From NCBI RefSeq assembly GCF_000368925.1, contig NZ_KB849756.1:1997669-2061668 (forward strand): a DNA stretch of 64,000 bases, written 5' to 3'. How positions within the stretch are numbered: the first letter of the stretch is position 1; each line of letters begins with the position of its first letter. Source of the DNA: Acinetobacter bereziniae LMG 1003 = CIP 70.12. Lineage in GTDB: Bacteria > Pseudomonadota > Gammaproteobacteria > Pseudomonadales > Moraxellaceae. A program made the translations under genes and the position numbers. The notes under the pieces were generated by a model that was not told the DNA's origin, searched no databases, and was given only the letters and a program-made list of their open reading frames with translations. Below are positions 25,804-34,126 of the stretch, piece by piece.

Positions 25804-26721
25804 GTGTCTGCACATTCCTCCCCGACCCTTCCTGATGTTAAGGAAGGGAGGAAGCATGACCAATATAAAGGACGATTTGCACCTTCGCCCACAGGTCCTC
25901 TACACTTCGGTTCATTAATTACTGCTGTTGCCAGTTATTGCGATGCAAAAGCACATAGAGGGCAATGGATCGTCCGTATAGAAGATACGGATATTCCTCG
26001 CATCTATCCCGATAGCGAACAACACATCTTACAATGTTTAGATGCTTTTGGATTTGAATCTGATGTTGAAATCATTTATCAAAGACAACGCATTGCAATT
26101 TATGAATCTGTTATCGACCAGCTCAAACAACACAATTGGGTATATGCTTGTGCGTGTACTCGAAAGATTCTTGGTTCAAACCATATCTATACAGGCACAT
26201 GTCGAGATAAACAGCTTGAGTTTAAAGATCAAGCCATTCGTGTAAAAGTCACAGATCAAAACATTTGCTTCCATGATCGTTTGCAAGGGCTACATTGCTC
26301 TAACTTACAACATGATCTTGGTGACTTTGTCCTTAAGCGCCGTGACGGCATCATCAACTATCAATTGGCAGTCGTTGTAGATGACTATTTACAAGGAATT
26401 AACCATATCGTACGTGGTTCAGACTTATTGGATAATACTGAACGTCAAATATGGCTAGGGCAACTTCTTGGCTATCCAGCAATTGAGTATATGCACCTTC
26501 CGCTCGCCATGAATGAACAAGGTCAAAAGCTCTCAAAGCAAAATCTTGCTCATGCACTAAATATTGAAAATGCAGCGCCCCTACTTTCACAGGCAATTCT
26601 CGCATTGGGTCAGGCACCTGTAGACTTAGATCAGCCTGCACATATGTTGGCTCAAGCTGTGCAACAATGGGATATTTCACGTATCCCCCAAGGCATCCAT
26701 TTAACCGGCATTTATCAATAA
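25804..26721 (+). CDS. gluQ: Glutamyl-Q tRNA(Asp) synthetase
   Basis: This truncated glutamyl-tRNA synthetase paralogue attaches glutamate to queuosine in tRNA-Asp. The 305-residue protein has the HIGH-like signature RFAPSPTGPLHFGSL, the zinc-site cysteines in YACACTRKIL and YTGTCRDK, and the KMSKS-like KLSKQNLA. It lacks the anticodon-binding domain, as expected. The start is a GTG six bases after the dksA stop, so it depends on dksA translation; the dksA-gluQ pairing is common in gammaproteobacteria. Confidence 0.94.
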   Translation: MSAHSSPTLPDVKEGRKHDQYKGRFAPSPTGPLHFGSLITAVASYCDAKAHRGQWIVRIEDTDIPRIYPDSEQHILQCLDAFGFESDVEIIYQRQRIAIYESVIDQLKQHNWVYACACTRKILGSNHIYTGTCRDKQLEFKDQAIRVKVTDQNICFHDRLQGLHCSNLQHDLGDFVLKRRDGIINYQLAVVVDDYLQGINHIVRGSDLLDNTERQIWLGQLLGYPAIEYMHLPLAMNEQGQKLSKQNLAHALNIENAAPLLSQAILALGQAPVDLDQPAHMLAQAVQQWDISRIPQGIHLTGIYQ

Positions 26722-26776
26722 TCACAGTGCTTATATCAACAATAAAAATGCTATAAGTTCACAGCACATCTCACAA

Positions 26777-26804
26777 AAAAGCCATTTGATCACAAATGGC
26801 TTTT
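26777..26804. terminator. Bidirectional terminator
   Basis: The stem AAAAGCCATTTG/CAAATGGCTTTT has a four-base loop and lies between convergent gluQ and ftsW. Confidence 0.9.
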
Positions 26805-26828
26805 GAAGTATTCAAGCTAAGGAAAATT

Positions 26829-28025
26829 CTAAAAACTCGATTCTTCCCTTGCTGGGTTGGCTTCTTTGGTTGTTGCATCAATTTTTAAAATCAAACTGAT
26901 CATGACTGCGCACATAATCAAAGATGAACCCCCATAACTAATAAATGGCAGGGTCAAACCTTTGGTCGGCAACATGCCCATATTCATTCCTGCATTGACC
27001 AGAATTTGCAGTAAGAAAATAATACTAATTCCGTAAGCTAAATAGCCAGCACGTAAATACTGATGATTTAAAGCGCGCTGACCAATTCGAATACAACAAA
27101 TCAGCATCACAAATGAAAGCAATAACACCGTCGCAATCCCAAAGAAACCAAACTCTTCACCCAAGATCGCCAACATAAAGTCTGTATGCGCCTCAGGTAA
27201 ATAAGACATCTTTTGAATACTGTGCCCTAAACCGACTCCAAACCACTCACCTCGCCCAAATGCCATCAAGGCATTGGACAATTGATAACCCGAACCTAAA
27301 GGGTCAGCCCATGGATTAGAGAATGACATCAAACGCTCATAACGGTAAGGTTCGAATACAATCAAGGAAACAAACGCAACCAGAATGGCACCAAAAGCGA
27401 AACCAAACTGAATCATCGGCGCACCAGCAAGGAAAAACACCCCTAACATCGATACCGCAATCACTACTGTTGCCCCGAGATCAGGCTCTGCAATAATTAA
27501 CCCTACCGTCAGTAACATTACGACACCGAGTCGAACCAAGCCTTTAATATTGTTTCGAACCTCTTCAGCACGACGAACCACATAATCAGCAGTAAAAATT
27601 GCCATCATCACCTTGGCAACTTCTGTCGCCTGCAAGGTGAAACCGCCGACACGAATCCAACGTGTAGAACCGTTTACCTCTGTTCCCACCACTAAAACAG
27701 CAAGTAACAGTAGAATAGTGATCAACCACAAAGGAAAGGTGTTTTTAAACCACAGATTCAGCGAAATCCGATAGGTCACTACAGCGGCTAGAAAAGCCAC
27801 CACAATTGAAATCGCATGACGAATGACATAATGGAATTCGTTTTCATGCATCCGCTCCGCATACGGCATTGACGCTGAAGCAACCATCACGGTACCGATA
27901 CACAATAGTGAGATGACACAAAACAGCAATACATTACGTGGGGTAATTTCTGCGGGCAATTTTGGCATCCAACGTTCATACGCTTGATGAAGTTTACTTA
28001 TTGTCGTCTGAGCTAACCCAGCCAT
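26829..28025 (-). CDS. ftsW: Peptidoglycan polymerase FtsW (SEDS family)
   Basis: FtsW polymerises septal glycan from lipid II together with FtsI. The 398-residue protein has about ten membrane helices. SEDS landmarks are present: GSTRWIRVGGFTLQATEVAK (about residues 128-147), AEPDLGATVV with the catalytic-type Asp, LPEAHTDFMLAILGEEFGF, and LPTKGLTLPFISYGGSSL near the end. It follows murD by 23 bases on the same strand, as in the dcw division cluster. The rest of dcw is absent here, so the cluster is split in this organism. Confidence 0.95.
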   Translation of the reverse strand: MAGLAQTTISKLHQAYERWMPKLPAEITPRNVLLFCVISLLCIGTVMVASASMPYAERMHENEFHYVIRHAISIVVAFLAAVVTYRISLNLWFKNTFPLWLITILLLLAVLVVGTEVNGSTRWIRVGGFTLQATEVAKVMMAIFTADYVVRRAEEVRNNIKGLVRLGVVMLLTVGLIIAEPDLGATVVIAVSMLGVFFLAGAPMIQFGFAFGAILVAFVSLIVFEPYRYERLMSFSNPWADPLGSGYQLSNALMAFGRGEWFGVGLGHSIQKMSYLPEAHTDFMLAILGEEFGFFGIATVLLLSFVMLICCIRIGQRALNHQYLRAGYLAYGISIIFLLQILVNAGMNMGMLPTKGLTLPFISYGGSSLIMCAVMISLILKIDATTKEANPAREESSF

Positions 28026-28048
28026 ACTTTATTTTCCTTATGATTCTT

Positions 28049-29395
28049 TTAGTTTAGCGCATTTACATATTCAACAAAGCGATGACCGCGTTGCGGATAA
28101 CCTGTAAACATATCAAAACTTGCACATGCTGGTGATAATAACACCACATCCTGTGCTTGCGTATGTTGCTGACACAGCGCCACAGCTTCCTGTAGCGTTT
28201 CAGCATGCAATAGCTCAGTTGTGCCTTGAATTGCTTTTTCGATCACAGGTCGATCTTCACCGATCAGTACCGCCAGTTTGGCATATTTTTCTAAGGACTG
28301 GCGTAAAGCAGTAAAATCTTGCCCTTTGCCTTGACCACCTAGAATAATCGCCACTTTGCCACCTTGCGCTTCAATTGCAGCACCTAAACCATCTAAAGCA
28401 GCCAAAGTTGCTCCAATATTGGTCCCTTTAGAATCATTATAATAGCGAACACCCGCCACTTCTTTAACGAACTCACAACGATGCTCTAAACCCTTGAAGG
28501 TCTTGAGTGTTTCCAACATCTTGTCTATCGGTAGACCAATCGCTTCACCTAAAGCCAAACATGCCAAAGCATTCGCAACATTATGCGTACCTTGGATGTA
28601 CATCTCTGAACTTTTCAACAATCGTTCACGACCACGCGCTAACCAGATCGTACCATTGTCTTCTCTGAGAATACCGTATTGTTTTAAATCAGGTGCATTG
28701 AGACCAAAGCTTTGCATTGGGGTTACATCTGGAACCAACGGGCGAGTGAGTGAGTCATCACGGTTAAACACCACTTTTTTCACACCTTGGAAAATACGAT
28801 GTTTCGCCGCATGATAACCCGCCATATCACCATGACGATCCAAATGGTCTTCACTCATATTTAACACCACAGCAACTTCAGCATTTAAATTTGAAGTGGT
28901 TTCAAGCTGGAAGCTCGACAGTTCAAGAATATAGACATCAGGATCATCACGCGTTAGATCCAAGGCTGGACGTCCAAGATTGCCTCCAACAGCAACTTTA
29001 ACGCCTGCATCCTGCGCCATTAAACCTATTAAGGTCGTTACCGTACTCTTGGCATTTGAGCCAGTAATGGCAACAATTGGTTTATCTGTTGCACGACGTA
29101 AAATCTGAATCTCACTGACGACTGGAATCCCTTTGGCGATCGCCGCTTGAATCTCTGGCAGTTTAATATCCAATCCCGGGCTAATGACAATTTCTTCCGC
29201 TTGCAACAGCAAATCTTGGTCCAATTTACCAAAACTGGTTTGCACTGTTGCTGGAATTTGATCGTGTCCTGGTGGGAGTTGACGTGAATCAGTGACTGCA
29301 ACACGGTAGCCATTTTCATGCAGAAAATTTACAGCTGAAACGCCTGAAATTCCAAGCCCAGCCACAACTTTTAAACCACCACGTTGTATCAACAT
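28049..29395 (-). CDS. murD: UDP-N-acetylmuramoylalanine-D-glutamate ligase
   Basis: MurD adds D-glutamate to UDP-MurNAc-L-Ala using ATP. The 448-residue protein shows the N-terminal Rossmann domain (VVAGLGISGVSAV). The central ATPase domain has P-loop AITGSNAKSTVTTL, the Mur-family LELSSFQLE and NMSEDHLDRHG segments, and the C-terminal domain opener GLEHRCEFV with YYNDSKGTN. One detail differs from the textbook P-loop: the third position before Lys is Ala (NAKS) instead of Gly (NGKS). I believe this is normal for the genus. It is probably cotranscribed with ftsW. Confidence 0.95.
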   Translation of the reverse strand: MLIQRGGLKVVAGLGISGVSAVNFLHENGYRVAVTDSRQLPPGHDQIPATVQTSFGKLDQDLLLQAEEIVISPGLDIKLPEIQAAIAKGIPVVSEIQILRRATDKPIVAITGSNAKSTVTTLIGLMAQDAGVKVAVGGNLGRPALDLTRDDPDVYILELSSFQLETTSNLNAEVAVVLNMSEDHLDRHGDMAGYHAAKHRIFQGVKKVVFNRDDSLTRPLVPDVTPMQSFGLNAPDLKQYGILREDNGTIWLARGRERLLKSSEMYIQGTHNVANALACLALGEAIGLPIDKMLETLKTFKGLEHRCEFVKEVAGVRYYNDSKGTNIGATLAALDGLGAAIEAQGGKVAIILGGQGKGQDFTALRQSLEKYAKLAVLIGEDRPVIEKAIQGTTELLHAETLQEAVALCQQHTQAQDVVLLSPACASFDMFTGYPQRGHRFVEYVNALN

Positions 29396-29580
29396 TTTTT
29401 CCCACCAGCATTAAGATTTTAAAACTTGCAAAATGTTAGCACTTTGGCGATTTGAAAGCTTTTTATGTTTGCAGTTTCTGAAGTTTTTTTTGTGTCAGTG
29501 CGTAAAAATATCGTCATATTATTCTGATTTATTGCGATGGCTTTTTTTAAATTTCTTCGATGATAACCTGCGATCATATG

Positions 29581-29634
29581 ATAGATACCAATCAGCCGAA
29601 TGTTGGGTACAACATTCGGCTGATTGGTATCTAT
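29581..29634. repeat. 25-bp perfect inverted repeat between dedA-like gene and murD
   Basis: The two arms match perfectly over 25 bases (ATAGATACCAATCAGCC at the outer end, inner end CGAATGTTG) around a four-base GGTA loop. The repeat starts 12 bases beyond the stop of the DedA-family gene on the minus strand. There is no T-run on either side, so it is not a typical intrinsic terminator, although RNA from either strand would fold into a very stable hairpin. Confidence 0.9.
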
Positions 29635-29645
29635 TCTCAATGTGT

Positions 29646-30191
29646 TTAGAATGAATCGATCAATAGCGACAGTAGATTACCTGCCCCATAACCTGCACCC
29701 AACAACAGCGCAATCCAAATCCAGCCACCCAACACGTTATACAGCATGAATACAGGCATTTTCATATGTCCTGCACCTGCTGCGAATGGAGCGAACGAAC
29801 GAACAAAAGGTACAAAACGTGCAACAAGAATCGTTTTACCCCCATGACGCTCAAAATAATGATTGGTCTTTTTAATATATTCAGGCTTAAACCAACGTGA
29901 ATGCGCATGAAAATACTTAAAGCCTAAAGCCCGCCCTGTATAGTAGTTGACGATATAACCTAAAATAGAAGCAATGATCAGCAACACCCCCATATAATGA
30001 AGATGAACCGATTCAGCAGTCGAGCATAGGGCACCAACAGCGATCAATAAGCTATCACCGGGGAGAAAAAACATAAAGATTGAGCCAGTTTCTGCAAAAA
30101 TAATCAAAAACAAAATGGCATAAATCCATAGCCCATAATTTTCTAAGAAAGTGGGCAATAATTGTTCTAAATGCAATAAAAAATCAAGCAA
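29646..30191 (-). CDS. DedA family membrane protein
   Basis: DedA/SNARE-associated proteins of the inner membrane support lipid carrier recycling and proton-gradient-dependent resistance. This 181-residue member shows the family motifs FAETGSIFMFFLPGDSLLIAVG near the N-terminus and HGGKTILVARFVPFVRSFAP in the centre, with conserved Glu, Asp and Arg residues. Two re-entrant helices and about four membrane helices are predicted. It is somewhat shorter than many members, but both ends look intact. Which lipid it carries is not shown. Confidence 0.85.
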   Translation of the reverse strand: MLDFLLHLEQLLPTFLENYGLWIYAILFLIIFAETGSIFMFFLPGDSLLIAVGALCSTAESVHLHYMGVLLIIASILGYIVNYYTGRALGFKYFHAHSRWFKPEYIKKTNHYFERHGGKTILVARFVPFVRSFAPFAAGAGHMKMPVFMLYNVLGGWIWIALLLGAGYGAGNLLSLLIDSF

Positions 30192-30253
30192 TACTCAACT
30201 CTCTTCAAAGAAGTATCCACAATATATTAGTCTAATTTAACCATGTAAATATT

Positions 30254-30280
30254 AAAAAGCCTAAATTAATTAGGCTTTTT
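30254..30280. terminator. Terminator of ribE
   Basis: AAAAAGCCTAA pairs with TTAGGCTTTTT around a five-base loop, giving a U-tract in both directions. It lies just past the ribE stop on the minus strand. Confidence 0.88.
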
Positions 30281-30301
30281 CGATCTTAGCGTCTATTTGA
30301 G

Positions 30302-30961
30302 TTATTTTAAAAAACCATTCTTAGCGAGAAATTCCATGCTCAGTTTTGATTCAGCTTTAACCTCAGCGGCTTTATCACCGAGCAGTAAACGCTCGATATA
30401 ACGTGCCAATACATCAACTTCCAAGTTCACCTTGGCGCCCACTTTCCATGTTCCAATATTGGTACGTTCAGCAGTATGTGGAATCAAATTGAGACTGAGA
30501 ATATTGCCACGTAAATGATTGATGGTTAAGCTAATTCCATCTACAGTGATCGAACCTTTTTCAGCCAAATATTTAGCGATTTCAACAGGTGCAGTTACCT
30601 CAAAATATAGCGAACGTGCATCTGAACGAACTACGGTAATTTCACCCACTGCATCGACATGCCCACTGACAATATGACCGCCAAAGCGTGTGGTTGGCAA
30701 CATTGCTTTTTCAACATTCACCACTTGTCCAACGTTCCAACTTGCCAAAGTTGAACGATTCAGACTTTCACGAGAAACATCGGCAGCATACCAATTGTCT
30801 CCCCAGTCAATCACCGTTAAGCAAATGCCATTGGTAGCAATAGAATCACCCAAATGTACATCAGACATATCTAGGTCAGTCTGAATACGCAAGCGCACAT
30901 CACCACCTACACTTTGTAAGCTGTCAACTTTACCTAAACTTTCAACAATGCCTGTGAACAT
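30302..30961 (-). CDS. ribE: Riboflavin synthase alpha subunit
   Basis: The enzyme dismutates two molecules of dimethylribityllumazine to riboflavin. At 219 residues it shows the two lumazine-binding repeats: MFTGIVESLGKV with DSIATNGICLTV in the first, and GGHIVSGHVDAVG with GSITVDGISLTI in the second. It lies downstream of ribD and an adenine methyltransferase gene on the same strand, so the three may form one transcript. No FMN riboswitch is visible in the 94 bases ahead of it. Confidence 0.95.
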   Translation of the reverse strand: MFTGIVESLGKVDSLQSVGGDVRLRIQTDLDMSDVHLGDSIATNGICLTVIDWGDNWYAADVSRESLNRSTLASWNVGQVVNVEKAMLPTTRFGGHIVSGHVDAVGEITVVRSDARSLYFEVTAPVEIAKYLAEKGSITVDGISLTINHLRGNILSLNLIPHTAERTNIGTWKVGAKVNLEVDVLARYIERLLLGDKAAEVKAESKLSMEFLAKNGFLK

Positions 30962-31055
30962 ACTACGACCTACTGCCTCAATCTGAGGGCTGATGAATAT
31001 CTATTGTGTTGATTACCATATCCCCAGCTTTAATTTAAAGACGAGGATAACAAGA

Positions 31056-32360
31056 TTACCATAAAGCCAGTTGTGTACTCACACCCGATGTATCCACACC
31101 ACCCAACTCAGCAAAATGGTAAAGTTGCCCCAAAAGCTGACGCAAAGGTGGTCCAGACTTGGCATGCGTATCGGTAATGACAATAAACTCAAGTACACGA
31201 GCACGCTCTGACTGACGTTGTTTACTCACGCGATAACGCGGAACATCCTGTGTCAACAAGGTAACTTTGCCACGTTTTAGATTTGCCGCCAATAAATCTT
31301 TGGCTTCAATATTTCCATCAGTGGAGTAACTGGTGAGAATATAACGTGCATTAATGGTTTCCAACAGGCTCTCATAAGCTTCTTGTGCATGCTTGGACGA
31401 GTTATATGGGCTTGGACGCTCTTTTCGCCATGCGCGATCAATTCCACTTTTAAAACCTTTGGTATCTGGTGTAGGTAGATCGACTTGATCCCAAAGGGTT
31501 AATGAATTGAGTACATGATAATTACTGCTGTAAGCGTGTTGGTTATAAGGAGGATCTAAATACGCCACATCCACTTCAAAACCGCTCATCTGGTTTGCCA
31601 AATGCTGTGCATCCACACACCACATTTCCGCCATTGGTGTTTTTTGCTTATTGTCACCCACCTCACTAAAACGGCTTGGTGTTAACCACAACAGTGATTC
31701 AATTCGTTCTAATGCCGTTTGAGTCTTTCCGCCCCAGCCATGATGAAAACTTTTAAATACACCACTGGTATTACTGACAAAACTGGCTGAGTAAAGCAAA
31801 GGGGCAAGTAAGGCACTCATTTCAACATCATCAATAGCGCCTTGTGCCTGCCATGTCGCAATCTGTTGGCGAATTGCATCGATACGCATACCATTACGAC
31901 GCTTAAAGAACAAACGATCGCGCGCTGGGTCATAAATCTCATCATTACGTGGGCATAAATTATGCGTCACCCAACCTTTGACTTCAGGTAAACGATTTAA
32001 ATAATCAATGGCTTTTTGATAGCCACCCAATTCTTTAAATGCCGGCGCATCGGTGCAAGCAAGAATGGCATGGTTCAGGGCATGACTATAAGGCTCCCAA
32101 TCATTGGCAATCACACGATAGCCATTTTGACGAGCCAAACGTGAAACGACTCCGCTACCTGCAAAAAAATCTGCAAAAATAGGCGCACGTTTACCTTTAG
32201 GATTCAATGTTCCAGTAATTTCGAGCGCTTCGAGAATCAGGTGCAACAAACGCCGCTTGTTTCCCAAATAAGGAACCAACTGATGAAAAAGATATTCATC
32301 TGTTGTACGCGCAGCATGGCGACGTTTATGATAAACCGATGATGTTAACTCTGAATTCAT
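31056..32360 (-). CDS. Orphan DNA adenine-N6 methyltransferase (D12 class)
   Basis: The 434-residue protein has the D12-class motifs. The SAM-binding motif I is FADFFAGSGVVS at about residues 62-73, and the catalytic motif IV DPPY at residues 269-272 is followed by NQHAYSSNYH. An early YLGNKRRLL segment matches the N-terminal motif of Dam-like enzymes. No restriction endonuclease is next to it, so it is an orphan. It overlaps the ribD stop by four bases (ATGA) and sits between ribD and ribE. I recall an A. baumannii adenine methyltransferase, AamA, that methylates GAATTC and may be the same gene. That identity is recalled, not verified here. Confidence 0.85.
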   Translation of the reverse strand: MNSELTSSVYHKRRHAARTTDEYLFHQLVPYLGNKRRLLHLILEALEITGTLNPKGKRAPIFADFFAGSGVVSRLARQNGYRVIANDWEPYSHALNHAILACTDAPAFKELGGYQKAIDYLNRLPEVKGWVTHNLCPRNDEIYDPARDRLFFKRRNGMRIDAIRQQIATWQAQGAIDDVEMSALLAPLLYSASFVSNTSGVFKSFHHGWGGKTQTALERIESLLWLTPSRFSEVGDNKQKTPMAEMWCVDAQHLANQMSGFEVDVAYLDPPYNQHAYSSNYHVLNSLTLWDQVDLPTPDTKGFKSGIDRAWRKERPSPYNSSKHAQEAYESLLETINARYILTSYSTDGNIEAKDLLAANLKRGKVTLLTQDVPRYRVSKQRQSERARVLEFIVITDTHAKSGPPLRQLLGQLYHFAELGGVDTSGVSTQLALW

Positions 32361-33469
32361 ACTGACTCTTGCGCAGGGAGAAGTCTTAAACGAATATCAT
32401 CACCAAATTGATGAACATCTTTAAGCATAAAACGTAATTGTTGTGCCATGGTTTCAAATTCTGCATTAAACATTGGTCGTGCTGATTGCCCTAAAAAAGT
32501 CGGAGCAACATAACTGATTAACTCATCAACCAGTTTTTCCTGTAAAAATGCAGTCGATAAGGTTGCACCAGCTTCAACCAACACATCATAAATTTGAAAA
32601 TCTTTTAAAGTGCCTAATAAATCTTTTAATGACTGGACGTCTAATTGCACCACACCAAGTTCAGCCAATTCCCGACGAAATGGTCCCATTACCATCACTG
32701 TTTCAGGATGCTTAAGCACTTGAGCGGTCAACGGTAAGCGACCTTTCCGATCTAAGATGACACGTTTCGGCTGTACGACTTTTTCCAGTTCCACATTGGC
32801 TAAACTTCGAACATTGAGCTGAGGGTCATCCGCCAGAATGGTCTCAATCCCAGTAATCACTGCACCTGAAATAGCACGCCAATGTTGTACATCTTGACGA
32901 GACTCAGCACCAGTAATCCATTTGGATTCACCTGATGCCATAGCGGTGCGTCCATCTAGACTCGAAGCGACTTTTAAACGCACATAAGGTAAACCCGTTG
33001 CCATTGCTTTTAGGAAACCTAAGTTGAGTTGGGTGGCTTGTTGTTCACAAACACCTGTTTCAACAACAATTCCAGCCTGACGTAAAATCTCTACACCTTT
33101 ACCTGCGACAAGTGGATTTGGGTCTGCACATGCAACGATAACTTTTGCCACACCTGCTTCAACCAAACCTTTTGCACAAGGTGGTGTACGGCCATAATGT
33201 GCACAAGGCTCCAAAGTCACATAAGCCGTTGCGCCTTTTGCAGACGCTCCAGCTTGACGCATTGCAAACACTTCTGCATGAGGTTGTCCGGCTTGGGGAT
33301 GAAAACCCTCTCCAATGAGGACTCCATCTTTGACAATAACGCAACCAACATTTGGATTTGGTCGTGTGGAATACTGTCCAAGCTTGGCGAGCTCAATCGC
33401 TTTCTGCATCCAAACCTGATCGATATTGACAGCATCTTCAGACTTAGAGTTTGAATCCAACTCAGACAT
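32357..33469 (-). CDS. ribD: Bifunctional riboflavin deaminase/reductase
   Basis: RibD deaminates and then reduces the pyrimidine intermediate of riboflavin synthesis. In this 370-residue protein the N-terminal deaminase has the zinc site H64 (HAEVFAM), C89 (EPCAH) and C98 (PPCAK). The C-terminal reductase domain starts near residue 160 with PYVRLKVASSLDGR and contains WITG and AVITGIETIL. Its stop overlaps the methyltransferase start, which implies coupled translation. It lies 32 bases downstream of nrdR. Confidence 0.96.
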   Translation of the reverse strand: MSELDSNSKSEDAVNIDQVWMQKAIELAKLGQYSTRPNPNVGCVIVKDGVLIGEGFHPQAGQPHAEVFAMRQAGASAKGATAYVTLEPCAHYGRTPPCAKGLVEAGVAKVIVACADPNPLVAGKGVEILRQAGIVVETGVCEQQATQLNLGFLKAMATGLPYVRLKVASSLDGRTAMASGESKWITGAESRQDVQHWRAISGAVITGIETILADDPQLNVRSLANVELEKVVQPKRVILDRKGRLPLTAQVLKHPETVMVMGPFRRELAELGVVQLDVQSLKDLLGTLKDFQIYDVLVEAGATLSTAFLQEKLVDELISYVAPTFLGQSARPMFNAEFETMAQQLRFMLKDVHQFGDDIRLRLLPAQESV

Positions 33470-33501
33470 AAAATTCCTAATTTAATCCTATGAAAAATAA
33501 A

Positions 33502-33966
33502 TCAGTGGTCTTGACCACGTGCTTGCATTTGCTCAATTTGATGGCGAAAAGCATCAATATCTTGGAAATCCTGATAAACCGAAGCAAAACGCACATATGC
33601 CACATGATCAAGTGCAAACAAAGATTTCATGACAATTTCGCCAATGGTACGTGAACGCACATCACGTTCACCTAAACGACGAATTTGTAATTGAATATCA
33701 CTAATGACTGTTTCAATTTGCTCTTGAGTCACAGGTCTTTTTTGCAAAGCATGCATCAAAGAACGACGCAATTTTGCTTCATCAAATGGTTCATTTTTAC
33801 CATCAGACTTGGTTACACGTGGCATCACCACTTCATAACTTTCAAAAGTGGTAAAACGTTCGCCACAACTGATACATTCACGGCGACGACGAATCTGACT
33901 ACCTTCAGCAGCCAAACGGGAATCGATCACTTTACTATCTGCAGCGTTACAAAATGGACAATGCAT
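33502..33966 (-). CDS. nrdR: Transcriptional repressor NrdR
   Basis: NrdR represses ribonucleotide reductase genes when its ATP-cone senses dATP/ATP. The 154-residue protein has the N-terminal zinc ribbon with CPFC (C3, C6) and CISC (C31, C34) plus the Arg-rich QIRRRRE segment. The ATP-cone domain follows from about residue 46. It is the first gene of a likely nrdR-ribD-methyltransferase-ribE unit, an order that fits the frequent nrdR-ribD neighbourhood in bacteria. Confidence 0.96.
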   Translation of the reverse strand: MHCPFCNAADSKVIDSRLAAEGSQIRRRRECISCGERFTTFESYEVVMPRVTKSDGKNEPFDEAKLRRSLMHALQKRPVTQEQIETVISDIQLQIRRLGERDVRSRTIGEIVMKSLFALDHVAYVRFASVYQDFQDIDAFRHQIEQMQARGQDH

Positions 33967-34048
33967 AGTGGTTTAATTAAGCAAAATTCATAATTTCAGC
34001 TAGTGTAGCAAAAAAACAGGTTTTTGTTGAGGGTTTCGCAAGATATGG

Positions 34049-34075
34049 AAAAAAAACAGCCCTCACGGGCTGTTT
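34049..34075 (-). terminator. Rho-independent terminator of glnK-amtB
   Basis: The stem AAACAGCCC/GGGCTGTTT has a four-base loop and is followed by eight U on the minus strand. It lies about 50 bases past the amtB stop. Confidence 0.9.
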
Positions 34076-34126
34076 AATACTATATATAGTTATTATTCTA
34101 AAAAGCTCTTCTTCTCACCATTTTAA

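Noticed and set aside
29419..29654. Frames of 73 codons on both strands over the intergenic palindrome
   Set aside because: They arise from the inverted repeat and the flanking AT-rich DNA; neither has a binding site or protein-like composition.
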